From Cycas panzhihuaensis (Eukaryota; Cycadophyta), in contig CM041465.1 of NCBI GenBank assembly GCA_023213395.1, positions 97,471,741-97,535,740 of the forward strand: a stretch of DNA of 64,000 nucleotides, written 5' to 3'. Below the pieces are notes generated by a model. It saw only the letters and a list, made by a program, of their open reading frames with translations. It had not been told where the DNA came from and did not search any database. The translations under genes were made by a program, and so were the position numbers. Of the stretch, positions 43,089 through 54,070 are shown in pieces. How positions within the stretch are numbered: the first letter of the stretch is position 1; the number at the start of each line of letters is the position of its first letter.

Positions 43089-45671
43089 TGTTTCCCAGCT
43101 ACTGGGAATGGACTCGAGACACGTCGACGCAGGTTTGTTCAGGTATATTCTCTTACGTTCCTCGCCTTGGTTTGATTAAGGTTATTTAGAGTAGTTTATT
43201 TGACATATGCCTGCCTGCACGCATTGCTTGTCTGCTTGCTCATAATGCATGTGCCTAACGGCATGCCTTTAGCCTATGATGACTCACAGCGAGGCCATGC
43301 CTCAGCGAATGTTACACCCCGTATGGCGTGCATCCACCCACGGTGTCTCCACAGTTTTTTGGGATTGTTTCCGCCAGTTTATTTGCTCATGCTGCGACGT
43401 GTCGTCTGTGTTACCATCCTTTCTAAGTCAAACTCCATCCTTAGTTAGGACTTTTTGGGTCGTTTTGGGTGCTTGCCCGCTGCCTGGGCCTTCCATCAAC
43501 TGATTTGACTCATGATTAGCTTCAGTTTTTGCCTCAAAACCAGATATTTCTTCTCTTTTTCTCTTTTTTTTAGTTTCAGGCTGATACCGTGGTAAACTTA
43601 GCGGTACCGTAGAATTTGCAGTGGTACCGCAGAGTTTGCCGTGGTACGACTATTTGAAATTTAAAAAAGAGAACCACGCGACAGTTTCCACTTTTTTTCG
43701 TGAAACTGCCACGTGGTATCATTCGATTGGAGACGCCCTGACATCCCCAATATTCACCTGCTATGAACAAGGGATAAAGGGAATTTTCCTCCCCATTTTT
43801 GAGAACTTTTTGCCCATTTTTCAAACTTCTAAGAGAATTTTCTAAAGGACTGCACACAGTAAAACACTCAGAAAATAACTTTATGCATAGCAACTGAAGA
43901 GGGTGAAATGGGCTGCCATCAGTGGAATTTGCAGGGCCATTGCTGCCCCTTACTACTCTCCACAGCCAGCTCTATTCCCTTTTGCAGGTGCTCAGAGATT
44001 CAAGGGCCTCCTTCAACTAAGAAGCTGCCCTAAAGGTTTACTCCACAGCTCCAAACTTGTAAGGAGCCTCTTTCATTCATACCTCAGCAGGAAATGCTCA
44101 TGACCAGCCCCTGTTTGGCCTCCATTGCTGCTGATCTAAGTGGCAGAAGGCATGCTTAGTCTCTCTACACAAGGTACCCCTTAGTTTTCACTTGCAATTT
44201 CTTTTTTTTTTGCACTTACACTTCCTTTTCTTTTTTACTTGCAATCCCTTGTCTATATTTGCAATTTTCTTATTTTTACCAACAAGTAGTCCATTCATTT
44301 CTCTTGTTTTCTCTCTTTTACTTCTAAATGAAAGTGATCACCATTAGCCATAGCTACCCTGTAGTGCTATCTTGAACCAAAGCCACTCTCCCAGTATTTT
44401 TCCTTGGAGCCCCTCCATTTTCTCCAAGGCCCTCTTTTACTCTTTCCTTAGTCAGCCAGTGCAAGGGCATATACACGAGGATTCGAGGGAGGTAGGCGGG
44501 GTTCCGTCCCCCATTGCCGTCCTTCTCCCCAAGGGTTCCGTCCCTTGTCCTCTTCCCCTTTCCATACACGCTTTCTCAAGGAACGAGTCAAGGAAGTCTA
44601 GGGGACTTTGGCCTGGGCACCCCAACCAGTTTGAGGTAATCCGCATCCACCTTGTTACCACCTGGTGTTTCTTTCCCGAACTTCATGGAGACCTCCCTTG
44701 GGTGAGTTAGCCATCCCAAGGCTATACTCATTTCCATTTCGTGTGTTGGTGGCATTTAGTAGTGCGAGAGTATTTCGTGCGCTTTTATTTCATTTTTGCT
44801 ACATCCTAATGCATAGTTCAGTTTCTTTAGTTTAGTTGATTTCAGTTTACATACATATACATATATCTCTTGGTGTATTTTGTAGTCTCTCTTCCAAGAG
44901 GAAGGTGCTTTTCATACTTGTTTGTAGGATCGTGTTGGTGGAAGTGGTGCGTGGGGTGGACCCACTACCGGTTAGCTCTCACACGGTATTTCTCTTTTTT
45001 TAGTTACGAGTTTCTTTCTTTTTTCGTCCTTTCGTTTCATTTAGTTTCGCATGCTCAAGGGGAGGTAAGTGAACCCCCTTTCCACCGTCGACCAACGTTA
45101 CATGCGTGGAGAAAGGAGAAAGAGGGAGCAGAACCTAGCGGGATTGGCCGTACTTCTACTTGAATGCCGGATCTGGGTACTCCTCTCGTTTCTTTCGTGT
45201 CTCCTTTTATGCTATTTTTGTCTTTTTGCATTTGCCTGAATAGATAAGAAAGGATAAGAGAACATAAAGAAAAAGGGGGAAAATAATCTTTTCTTCACAT
45301 TTGCTTTCTTGCACTATTTTCTTACTTTACATAGCATAGGTGTAGAAAGCCCAATTATATTGTACCCTTCAGCCACACCTTGCACCACATCCGTTTGCAC
45401 GTTAGATTAGTTGCCCCTTCGTTGCCTTCTCATTACCTTGAGAAGCTGCAACTCTTAAGGCTTCCCTTTCCTTCCTGGCCATCTGAAGGGTAGGAAGGCC
45501 TTGTTTTTGCACGGCTACCTGGAAACAACTAGGCACCTTGCAGTCCCGAACCCGCGCTCTGGCGCACGAACGTCCTGTGAGGTGAGATCCTCGCTGCCTA
45601 GCCTAGTTAGTGTAGTGCTTTTTATATCCCTTTGCTAGACGTAGGATCACTGCCCCGTGGAGAGCGTTTCA
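43089..45671 (+). repeat. Solo LTR S of a Tat-like element
   Basis: 2,583 bp starting TGTTTCCCAGC and ending GAGAGCGTTTCA, flanked by GCATC on both sides, with no internal region. The start (TTCCCAG, CTA, CTGGGAA inverted repeat at 43,092-43,108), the GGTACC repeat block (43,585-43,650), the inverted repeat plus CACGTG (43,682-43,715) and the CGTTTCA end all correspond to the LTRs of element B, but the sequences differ, so it is a related family. It retains more CpG than its surroundings. Open frames inside (43,576-43,893 -, 44,372-44,710 +, 44,870-45,163 +) match nothing and are not called. Confidence 0.92.
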
Positions 45672-45676
45672 GCATC
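45672..45676. repeat. Target site duplication GCATC (right of solo LTR S)
   Basis: Matches 43,084-43,088. Confidence 0.93.
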
Positions 45677-45930
45677 TAAAGGAGGAACTTCTCCTATTAA
45701 AAAGTGGACTAGATAGGCCTCCAATACCTACCACTTCAAAATATTTGGCTTAACATGTTATACCTATATATTAGATGAAGATAAAAATAAACTCTAGCCT
45801 AGGACACTTAAAGGCATCTTTGTTGGATACCCTATAGATAAGAAAGGGTACAAGGTCTTTATGCCTTCACAATGGAATATTATTATTACTAGAGATGTGG
45901 TGTTTGTTGAAATAGGGGATTAATTATTAT
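45677..45930 (+). pseudogene. copia integrase of element D, C-terminal part
   Basis: The integrase continues after the solo LTR with GGTSPIKKW, FKIFGLTCYTYI and the GIFVGYP.DKKGYKVF block near 45,805-45,860, the copia integrase C-terminal motif. It ends with an ITRDVVF block near 45,890. This shows that S inserted inside the integrase coding region. Confidence 0.8.
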
Positions 45931-47870
45931 AATTAGACTCTAAAACATTGATTTATCATTATTATGATGCTACTCAATATGATGTATAGATTCTAAAATT
46001 TAGGGAGGGAGACATTCAAGAGTTACTTAAACTATTGGAATCTAACAATAAAGCCATGGAGGATAGTAGTTTTGACTTTGAACCAATGAGTGTACATCAT
46101 GTACTATCATTCATGAATAGTAGACTTGACAAAGGCAAAGTAGTGGTAGATGGACTATACTCCTTAGTTACATCAATAGACTCCTCAACAGATATAAAAA
46201 ATAATCCTTTTTAAGATCTAAACAAAGACCATGTAGTTGAAGAAATAAAGACCTCATTCATAACTTGAGGTTCTTATGAAGTCTGTCAGCTAAATAAGGA
46301 TATATAACCTAATGAGGTGGGCAAAATTGACACTTGAACTACTTATAGATCCAAGATATAGGCATCACTTTTCATTGAGTTAGAACTAATAGAACTACAT
46401 CTTGCTCTTTATGAAGAGCCCCTCTCATACTAAGAAGCTAATGAAGAGTATCAATCTCTTATAAAAAATGGTACATAGGAACTCATTAACCTACCACTTA
46501 GAAGAAAGATAATTTGAAATAAATGGGTGTATAAAAATAAATATAGATCTAATGGCACATTTGAAAAATATAAGTTGATGTTGGTACCAAAGGGATTCAC
46601 ACAAAGGGAAGGCATCGACTACATTGAAGTCTTTATACCTATAACCAAGTGGCCCATAATCATAAAACTTATGGCCTTAGAAACTCAATAGAAATGGAAG
46701 ATTCACTAGCTCAATATAAAAACTGCATTTCTCAATAGTGATTTTAAAGAAAAAATCTACATGGATCAACCTAAAGGATTTAAGATTATTAGTTTAGAGC
46801 ATATGGTATATAGGCTCAAAAAGTCCTTATATGACCTTAAATAAGCCACTCATGCTTAGTATACTAAGTTGTAAAAAGAAACAAGGTAACTTGGATATGA
46901 TGTTTATGACTACCAAGATATTGATGCAACATTATTCATCAAATACCAAAAGGATATAGTCACTTATCTCTTAATCTTTATGGATGATATGCTTATAATA
47001 AGGAACATTAAATAGGTAATCAACCATCTAAAGAAGGACTTAGCTAAAAAATTTAAACTATTTGACCTTAGGTTGACGAAATCCTACTTAAGATTTGAAG
47101 TCATTTAGAAAGATGGCAAAATCTTTCTTTCTTAAGAAAAGTACATCAATGATCTTCTAACAAAGTTTCAATTGGAAGATGATCAAACTATAGCCACTCC
47201 AATGGAACCTAATATTAAACTAATAATTGATGGTGATGATTAAGAGGTAGACATAATAGTTTATAGGTAACTTGGAGGTAGTCTCATCTATACTACTAAT
47301 ACAAGACCTGATATTGCATACTCTATTGGAATTCTTGCTCATTATATGACAAATCCTAAGCAAAATCACTAGTGAGTAATAGTGTGAGTGTTAAGGTACC
47401 TTAACATGACTAACAAATATGGTTTGCTATATGAACTCAAGTTTGAGTTCAAACTATATGCATATATAGACTCAAACTTTACCAAAGATAAAGACATAGG
47501 GAAATCCACATCCAGGTACGTAATGTTTCTTAGAACAACACTAATATCATGGAGATTTAGATGGTAGAAGATAGTTATTAATTCAACTATTGAAGCTAAA
47601 TATATTGTTGCTTCTGAGACTAACAGGGAGGTGATATGGCTTAGAAAATTAATAGAAACATTGAACATCACCCAAATAAGTCATGCTAGCCTTTGTGTTG
47701 ATAATTAATCAGTAATCCATATGGAAAAAATTCATGTATTTCATGATTATACAAATATATAAGTATGAAAGTCTATAGGATTTTAGAACTAGTTCATAAT
47801 AGAATAATTCAAATGGAGTACTACCCCACTACAGATCAACTGGCCAATATCTTCATTAAATTGCTATAAA
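45931..47870 (+). pseudogene. copia reverse transcriptase and RNase H of element D (decayed)
   Basis: A linker (45,931-46,420) leads to the RT: WNKWVYKNKYRSNGTFEKYK near 46,515-46,575, GIDYIEVFIPITKW, QLNIKTAFLNSDF near 46,710-46,745 and RLKKSLYDLK near 46,815. The catalytic box FMDD is at 46,977-46,988. The connection part has KFKLFDL and a YTTNTRPDIAYS block near 47,292-47,325. RNase H follows with YIDSNFTKDKDIGKSTSRY near 47,463-47,520, EAKYIVASE near 47,593 and the CVDN block near 47,695. Most stops are TAG/TAA for Gln or Trp. The open minus frame 47,369-47,671 is only the complement of this region. Confidence 0.87.
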
Positions 47871-48290
47871 AGGTGAAGTTTAAATAGTTCCTTAAGCAAC
47901 TCAGCCTTCAAGCCTCCATCTCTAACTAATTAGAAGAGATGACAATAGGATCAACATACTCTATTCCATTTGTGAAGACCCCCTGTGAGCATAGAAGAAT
48001 AAGGGTTGTACTAGTCTTAGAAAATTAGAATTTATAAAAACTCGAAAGGGCATGGGGGATGACCAAATGGTATATTAAGACTTAGTCAATCAAGCTGGAC
48101 ATTTAAGTTGCTTGGCTATTAGGCTACATTAAGAGACACCTTAGCAATTTTGATTTAAGGGGCTATATATCTTAAAAGTTTATGGGTTTTTATTTCCTAT
48201 GAGGGTTTTCCCACAAAAGTATCAACGTAATGATGAGGCTCAAATGAAGACTTCATAGAATAGATTTTATTATAATGACCTTTTACCATT

Positions 48291-48300
48291 AAGGGGGGGA
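48291..48300 (+). promoter_or_regulatory. Polypurine tract of element D
   Basis: AAGGGGGGGA four bases before the 3' LTR. Confidence 0.8.
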
Positions 48301-48304
48301 TTTA

Positions 48305-48607
48305 TGGATGTTAATGTATTAAGGTAATTAGATTAATTATATGAAGGTGACTTTAGGTTAGCTAAGTCACATAGTTAAATGTAGTTTTATTTACATTTAA
48401 GTGTAATTTTAGGATTATATCATTAGGCGAGAAACTCCTTTGGAAACCCTAATACACATCCTCTGATATATAGGGCTAGATGTAAAAGGGAGAGTCATAA
48501 TTCTCATCTCTCATTTTTTATCTCAATCTTGTTCTCTTTATTTTTCTCTTATTATATGCCATTACTTTAGTATAGTGGAGTGTGGCAACTAGATCCTTCA
48601 CCTAATA
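48305..48607 (+). repeat. 3' LTR of copia element D
   Basis: Partner of 22,073-22,375, starting TGGATGTTAATG and ending CTTCACCTAATA (5' copy CTTCACCAAACA). The sequences beyond the two ends (ATCAT here, ATTGA before the 5' LTR) do not make a clean duplication. Confidence 0.88.
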
Positions 48608-48985
48608 ATCATAATCTTAGTCCTTGCTACTATGGCCTTTATAAAGTTCTCTAGCATATTAGTGAAATAGTCTATGCCTTGGAACTCTTACCCAATACAA
48701 AGATTCATAATATCTTCTTTGTTTATTACCTTGATAAATATCTTAGTAAGGGTATGACCCCACAAATAACCCTACCACCTTGAATGAAGATCAAAATTTT
48801 ACTACTCCTCTTGAATACATCTTAGTCAGTAAATGATGTTATCTCTAAAATGGGATAATTACTAAGTACTTAGTATAGTGAATAATATGAGGTGACTTGG
48901 GAGTCAATTGACCTTATCAAGTAGCATCAACATCTCTTTTACTTCAAGGACTTAACATCTCAAGTGAGGGGACCTGTTATATAAC
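48608..48985 (+). pseudogene. Chromovirus integrase C-terminus with chromodomain (decayed)
   Basis: The frame reads NHNLSPCYYGLYKVL, then a YALELLPNTKIHNIFFV block and LDKYLSKG (48,611-48,757), the usual end of plant chromovirus integrases. A chromodomain-like part follows (TPLEYIL, then remnants matching the RNR-I-EYLVKW region with stops, and a LTSQVRG end near 48,950-48,970). The chromodomain directs such elements to certain chromatin. The upstream part of the element was not found left of copia D. Confidence 0.78.
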
Positions 48986-49365
48986 TATATGAAGCTAGGA
49001 ACTAAGACACTAGCACTCATGGTGAAAGCACTAAGAGCTTAAGTTTTAGTCATTAACTTTTATGTACAAGCCATTAAAGGCACTAATAAAATGTAAGACC
49101 ATTCGATCTACTAATAGGATTATAGGGAAAATACCCTAGTTTGTTTATTTAAGGGATATGAATTATATAGGAAGGGTGTTATGTAATCATTTTCTCTTGA
49201 AAGATTGATACTTTGATAATATTCTATCTTCTTTTGTTTGCACTCTTTGGCATTTTTCAATTTTATAATTAGTTTCTCTTGCTAATATAAGTGTTGCACT
49301 TTCCTATTTACTTTTCTATTTATCAATTCTATATGTGACCAAAGGTGGGATAATCATATCCCAAA
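48986..49365 (+). other. Probable 3' LTR region of the chromovirus
   Basis: Non-coding, with a TATTTAAGGG promoter-like element near 49,145 and an AT-rich remainder. The position behind the integrase suggests an LTR, but its limits are not visible. Confidence 0.35.
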
Positions 49366-51240
49366 AACCTAAAGATATTAAACCTTATATATTATTTGTT
49401 TATATTGATATAGATAGTTTTATTTATACAACAAGGAAGTTGACTCTACCTTAGCAATAATAGTATGTATTAAAAGACTCGATAGATAACAAAAGGTATG
49501 GGAAATAGTAGACTATACCTTGGCAAATGTGCACTAGAATTTTTCCCTTTAAGTTGCATGGAAAATAAGTTTGTATAATTTTTTATCAAATCTTAAATGA
49601 AAATATGGGCTTATTACTTGGGTATCCATTCTTGGATAAATATGGACCTTATATGATTGGTGATAAATTCTTTCCTTTTCCATTCTTTGGCATTCATGTT
49701 CCAAGGCTTGGATATATAATAGTTCAGCTTGGGACAACTAACTCTGCTATCCAAATTCTCCAAAATGCAAAAATTATGTAAGTTTCTCTTAAAATTAAGA
49801 AAGAATGTTATTCCCAAAATCCCCTAGAATTTTGGAAAAAAGGAACATTCAGAAGTAGAGAGAGAATTATAAGGATATTTTATAGTGTATGAAAAGTTGT
49901 TCTAATCTATAAAAAGGATAGAGTAGAGTTGGAAGAATAAATATAAGAATTACTTGATCATCACTTCATAAGTCCTAACAGGTCTCCATTTTGTTGCCTT
50001 ACTTTCATGGTTCATAAGCATTCAAAATAAAAGAGGGGTAAAAAGAGAATGGTAGTAAATTATAAAAGTTTAAATGCCATCATTAAGCCCTTTCAGATAT
50101 CCAATTCTAAGAAAACAACAACTTATATGGAGTATTATTAGTGTTGGTATCTTTAGCAAGTTTGATTGTAAATCAGGGTTTTACCAAATAAAGCTTAAGG
50201 AAGAGATAGATCAAAAAATAAATTTTCTATGCTTCACCAAGAATAATATAAATTCAATGTCATGCCATTTGTTATCAAAAATACCCTAGCATATTTTCAG
50301 TATAGAATGGATAACATTTTCTCTCCCTTTTATAATTTTATTCTTATTTAGATTGATGACATACGAATCTTTAGTAGGACAAAAGATGAGCATGATAAAC
50401 ATATTATTACATTTTATAATCATATAAGAGATCATGGTATGACCCTTACTAATAGAATTGACAAATTCCAAGTTGAAGTTCCTAAAATAGGTTTTCTACA
50501 AATTCATGTTAATAGAGGGAAGATATACTTGCAAGACCATATATTACAAAAAAAATTATGTTTTTCCAAATGAAATCTAGGATTAAAATATTCTCCAAAG
50601 ATTTCTTGGGTGTGTAAATTATATTAGCCCATTTTATGAAAAGTTGGCACATGATAAGAGTCCATTACAAAATAATTAAAAAGAATTATAGGCCATGGAT
50701 TAAAGCAAAAACATAAGTAGTAAAAAAAAATAGAGCACTACAAGTATTTTCTAGCACTACCACTTTTAAATGCATTAAATCAACTCATTCTACAAATTGA
50801 TGCTAGTGATTTATTTTAAAGAGCAATATTGTTTATCAAAGAATAAGGTATTGAATCCATTGGAGGATCTGGGTCTAGTGGGTTTTAAGGTGTAAAAATT
50901 AATTATCATAGTAAGGACAAATAAATGTTGGCTATGAAATATAGCATACAAAGTTTTAAACTCTACCTTGATTGTGCCCATTTTAAAGCTAGGATAGATA
51001 ACTTTAGAAATTCCACATTTCTTAATACAAGAATATATAAGGAAATGGTAAGGAGAAGATCATGGGAATGGAAAGTCTAGTTTCAAAACTATAGATTCAA
51101 TATCAAATGCATCAAAGGAAAGAATAACTATCTACCAAATGCTCTTACAAGAAAAATATGTTCATCTATCACTAAACAAGAAAGACAATTACAAACATGG
51201 GATCTAGGTAGAGAATAACAATTATTTACTAACTACAATT
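49366..51240 (+). pseudogene. Endogenous pararetrovirus (Caulimoviridae) protease, RT and RNase H fragment
   Basis: A decayed piece of a caulimovirid polyprotein integrated in plant DNA. A protease-like part (about 49,390-49,700) shows a LLLGYPFLDKYGP block, while its active-site motif is damaged. The RT has NYKSLNAI (50,057) and IFSKFDCKSGFYQIKL (about 50,146-50,193), a form typical of plant pararetroviruses rather than gypsy elements. IDDI follows at 50,352-50,363 with a stop where the preceding Tyr is expected, and then a GKIYLQDHIL-like block near 50,518. RNase H extends to about 51,170 (WEWKV, then FNIKCIKGKNNYLPNALTRK). There are multiple stops and several frameshifts; no movement or coat protein region is seen. 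It cannot encode an active virus. The genus is not assigned. Confidence 0.8.
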
Positions 51241-51576
51241 AGGAGGATGACTAGTTCTTATAATTAGAAGATAAGTGGGTCTAAAACCTACCTAATGTAT
51301 AAATTATACATATTATAAGTATTCTAGTTTGTAATAATGGATAGACATTATCCAATAAGAGAGTCTTATATCAATAAGACTTCCATATTAGAATAATATA
51401 AAGTTAATAGACATTAGACCTTATATATTTATAAGGTGGTAAGAATTTAAGGCCCTCACTTATAAAGATTGTTTTTTGTTGAATAAAGTGATTCCATTTG
51501 AGTTACTTCCAAAAAATGATTTTATTTGAGTCACTCATAAAGTAATTCTATTCAAATCACTTTATATCATATTTTA
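51241..51576. other. Unassigned AT-rich DNA
   Basis: No domain is seen. There is a TATATATTTATAAGG promoter-like stretch near 51,423 and short direct repeats of ATTC/GAGTCACT near 51,500-51,560. It could be part of the pararetrovirus non-coding region or another LTR. Confidence 0.3.
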
Positions 51577-51926
51577 TGTTAACATGGTATTTATTTGTTA
51601 AGCCACTAGTTAATATTAATATGGTGGTTTAACTTAATTATGATTAATGAAATGATGCAAGTTATATGGAGGGTCACCACCCTTATCGGTTGACACCTCT
51701 TGGAAAGACATATATATTCTAGAGCCCTTGAATATTTAATTAAGCAAGTAAGTATCAATCAATGTGATATATTGATCTCTATGATGAGTTTTTTCTTAAA
51801 AGGGTTTCCTATGCAAATCCTATATTTTGTGCATCTATTTTATGTGTAAATCTTGTTTGCCTACTATGTATAGTAAAATATTCTATGGAATATAAACATG
51901 TATGTATGCTTTCATGTTCCTTAACA
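51577..51926 (+). repeat. 5' LTR of copia element E
   Basis: 350 bp from TGTTAACATGG to CCTTAACA, immediately followed by TGGTATTAGAG. No second copy is available for comparison; the call rests on the TG...CA ends and the primer site. Confidence 0.7.
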
Positions 51927-51937
51927 TGGTATTAGAG
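51927..51937 (+). promoter_or_regulatory. Primer binding site of element E
   Basis: TGGTATTAGAG directly after the LTR, an initiator-Met type site with one change. Confidence 0.75.
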
Positions 51938-53290
51938 TTGTAGGGTCCTGCACAACTAAGAATAAAGTTAGGTAGAGTGGTGTGATCATTGGTTGCAGGG
52001 TTATTCCATTAAACCTAAAACATATCTTAAGGATCTATCTACTTTAATGAATTTCAAGAGTAGGCACAATAATCAGTGGTGGTTGAGGAAGTGAAATTCA
52101 CCTATCAACAAAATAAAAGTATAATTGGTGTTAGAATTCAAACATATAGGCCATATTCATGGTGTGAGTTGGCCCATTGGGGGGCATCTAAAGTTGGTAG
52201 AGGATCATTCAAAGCTAGCTAGTAAGTTATAGCAATGATTTAAGTAAGTAAAGCATGTTTTGATGGTGATTTAGTGGTGGTAAGGACAACCTTAACTATA
52301 TATAAGTAAGTCAATTTTACTCTTGATAAAACACCATAGAATTCAGTATAAAATTAAGCCATTTTCTATTAAAATATATCTTTCTCATCTAAGGATGAGA
52401 TTAGAGCCTTGAATTGGTGTTTTTTGCCTTTAATGTGAGTACTAAATAGTACATATGGTTGTAACAGTGTTTATTTAATGAAATTTGGTCTTAAGTTAAG
52501 TTGTGGTATATTTATCTGAGTGTGCAACCCTCCATTGGTATGCATGTGAGTAATATAAGCTTGAAACAACCATATTAAGATTGTTTGGGTTTTGTATATG
52601 CATTCTTACTATCTACGAGTAGCTATAAATCAACTATGGTTTATATTAATTCACAAGTCAGCCTACATAGGTTTATAGCAACTGTGTCTCTATAATACTT
52701 AGCATTTGGCATAGAGATATTAATTGGCATCATTAGGATTGATTTTTACTAAGTTTTAGACCTTAGTGAAATAATTTAATTAATTGGCATTGGATATCAA
52801 CCACATGCATTAAGTTGGATGGATGGACATGTTTGAAAAATTACATCTAAGAATATGAATTTTAGTATATTCTCATTCTAATGCGACTTTGTAAAAGGTC
52901 TTTGAACCATTGATATTTAATATATTTCAATTTTGTAGTGTTGTGAAGTATTGTATAGAGATATATGATCATATTATCTTATACTATGTTAAGATTCCTT
53001 TATTTTTTAAGTATATTCCAAGGAATCTAAGTCATTTCCTAAGATTTTTCTAGTACTTTGAGAACTTCTTTTTTTTTTGGAGCTTGTTAGTGAGGGGTGA
53101 ATAGTTATTGAGCTAATCTGGGTATGCATAGTCATTGTTCTACATTCCCCAGTGAGTGTGCTTGAGATGAAGGTGATCATAATAGTGTAAGCTTTATCTA
53201 AAAGACTATAAGTATATTAGTCTAGTGATATTAACCCATGTGTTGAATCTTATTTCTTGATATGGAGTGTGTGATACCCAAAGGTATCTT
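51938..53290 (+). other. Leader of element E, no recognised gene
   Basis: About 1.35 kb, AT-rich, without recognisable domains. It includes an 11-base T run near 53,069. It is longer than a normal copia leader, as in element D. Confidence 0.4.
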
Positions 53291-54070
53291 TAATAATAAT
53301 AATTTTAATGAGTGGAGGGCCAACATGGATCTAGTGTTGATGGTGAATCAACTATGGGTAATTATTAAGGTAAAGGTGCATGTGATCCAACTTGATAATA
53401 AAGAGCATTTGCAACTTGAGGAGAAGTAATTTATGGTAGTTAGATTATTGAAACTATCACTAGTGTCAGATCAGAGAGCTTTGGTTCATAACCTAGAGTA
53501 TCCAGATAAAATCTAGACAAAATTATGAGAAATTTTTGGAAAAAAAAAGATGAATAGATGTCTAGTCTTAATGTTGAAGATTCTTAATTCAAAAGAAAAC
53601 GATGAGACCAACATAAGTTTCTACCTAAATAAAATTATTAATTTGAGGAATAAGCTAGAAAAGGTAAATCTAAATTTGATCGATGATATGACTTTATTTA
53701 TAATAATCATGTTAAAGTTACCAACTATACTTTCCACTTTTTAAAGCATTTATGGTAGAGATGATGTGATGAAGGCAAAGACATTTGATAGCATTAATAA
53801 TCTTATTCTAGTAGAGGATGCCAAGTTAAAACATCATAGGATGCTTAGAGATTCCAAAATCAAGTCAAGCCTTAGTCATTAAGATGCAGAGGAGAGATGT
53901 CATTTAAGAGGAAATGTTCACATAAAGTTATAAGGAAGACTCTCAAAAGAAGAAGAAATTAAATGGTAAATTTCACTATTGTAAGAAGGAATACCATAGA
54001 GAAAAGAATTGTTGGTTCAAGAGATGGGACAAATGTAAAGTTAGCCAAGATGATAAAGGGAAGAGCATTG
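53291..54070 (+). pseudogene. copia gag of element E (decayed)
   Basis: The gag frame is recognisable from about 53,330. The open stretch 53,550-53,744 contains NISFYLNKIINLRNKLEKV and LKLPTILSTF, the typical mid-gag region. A damaged zinc knuckle (HYCKKEYHREKNC) lies at about 53,964-54,010, where the first Cys is missing and the His is kept. Stops and frame changes are frequent. Confidence 0.68.

Larger units (their letters stand above)
22073..48607 (+). mobile_element. Ty1/copia element D, split by two nested insertions
   Basis: Two matching LTRs of about 303 bp (22,073-22,375 and 48,305-48,607) enclose one copia element in three coding blocks: 22,376-24,943, 41,354-43,088 and 45,672-48,304. 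Removing element B (with one CTATC) and the solo LTR S (with one GCATC) leaves about 7.5 kb. Order: LTR, primer site, long leader, gag, zinc knuckle, protease, integrase, RT, RNase H, polypurine tract, LTR. The blocks join at sensible polyprotein positions, in mid-gag and in the integrase C-terminal region. No convincing target duplication flanks D itself. Everything coding is decayed. Confidence 0.9.

Noticed and set aside
43585-43650. Short regularly spaced repeats considered as a CRISPR-like array
   Set aside because: The units are adjacent and imperfect, without unique spacers, and sit in a plant LTR.
43576-43893. 105-residue minus-strand open frame and other open frames in the solo LTR
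   Set aside because: They lie inside LTR S across its promoter-like block and have no counterpart in the B LTRs.
47369-47671. 100-residue minus-strand open frame
   Set aside because: It is the complement of the copia RNase H of element D, which has the recognisable sense motifs.
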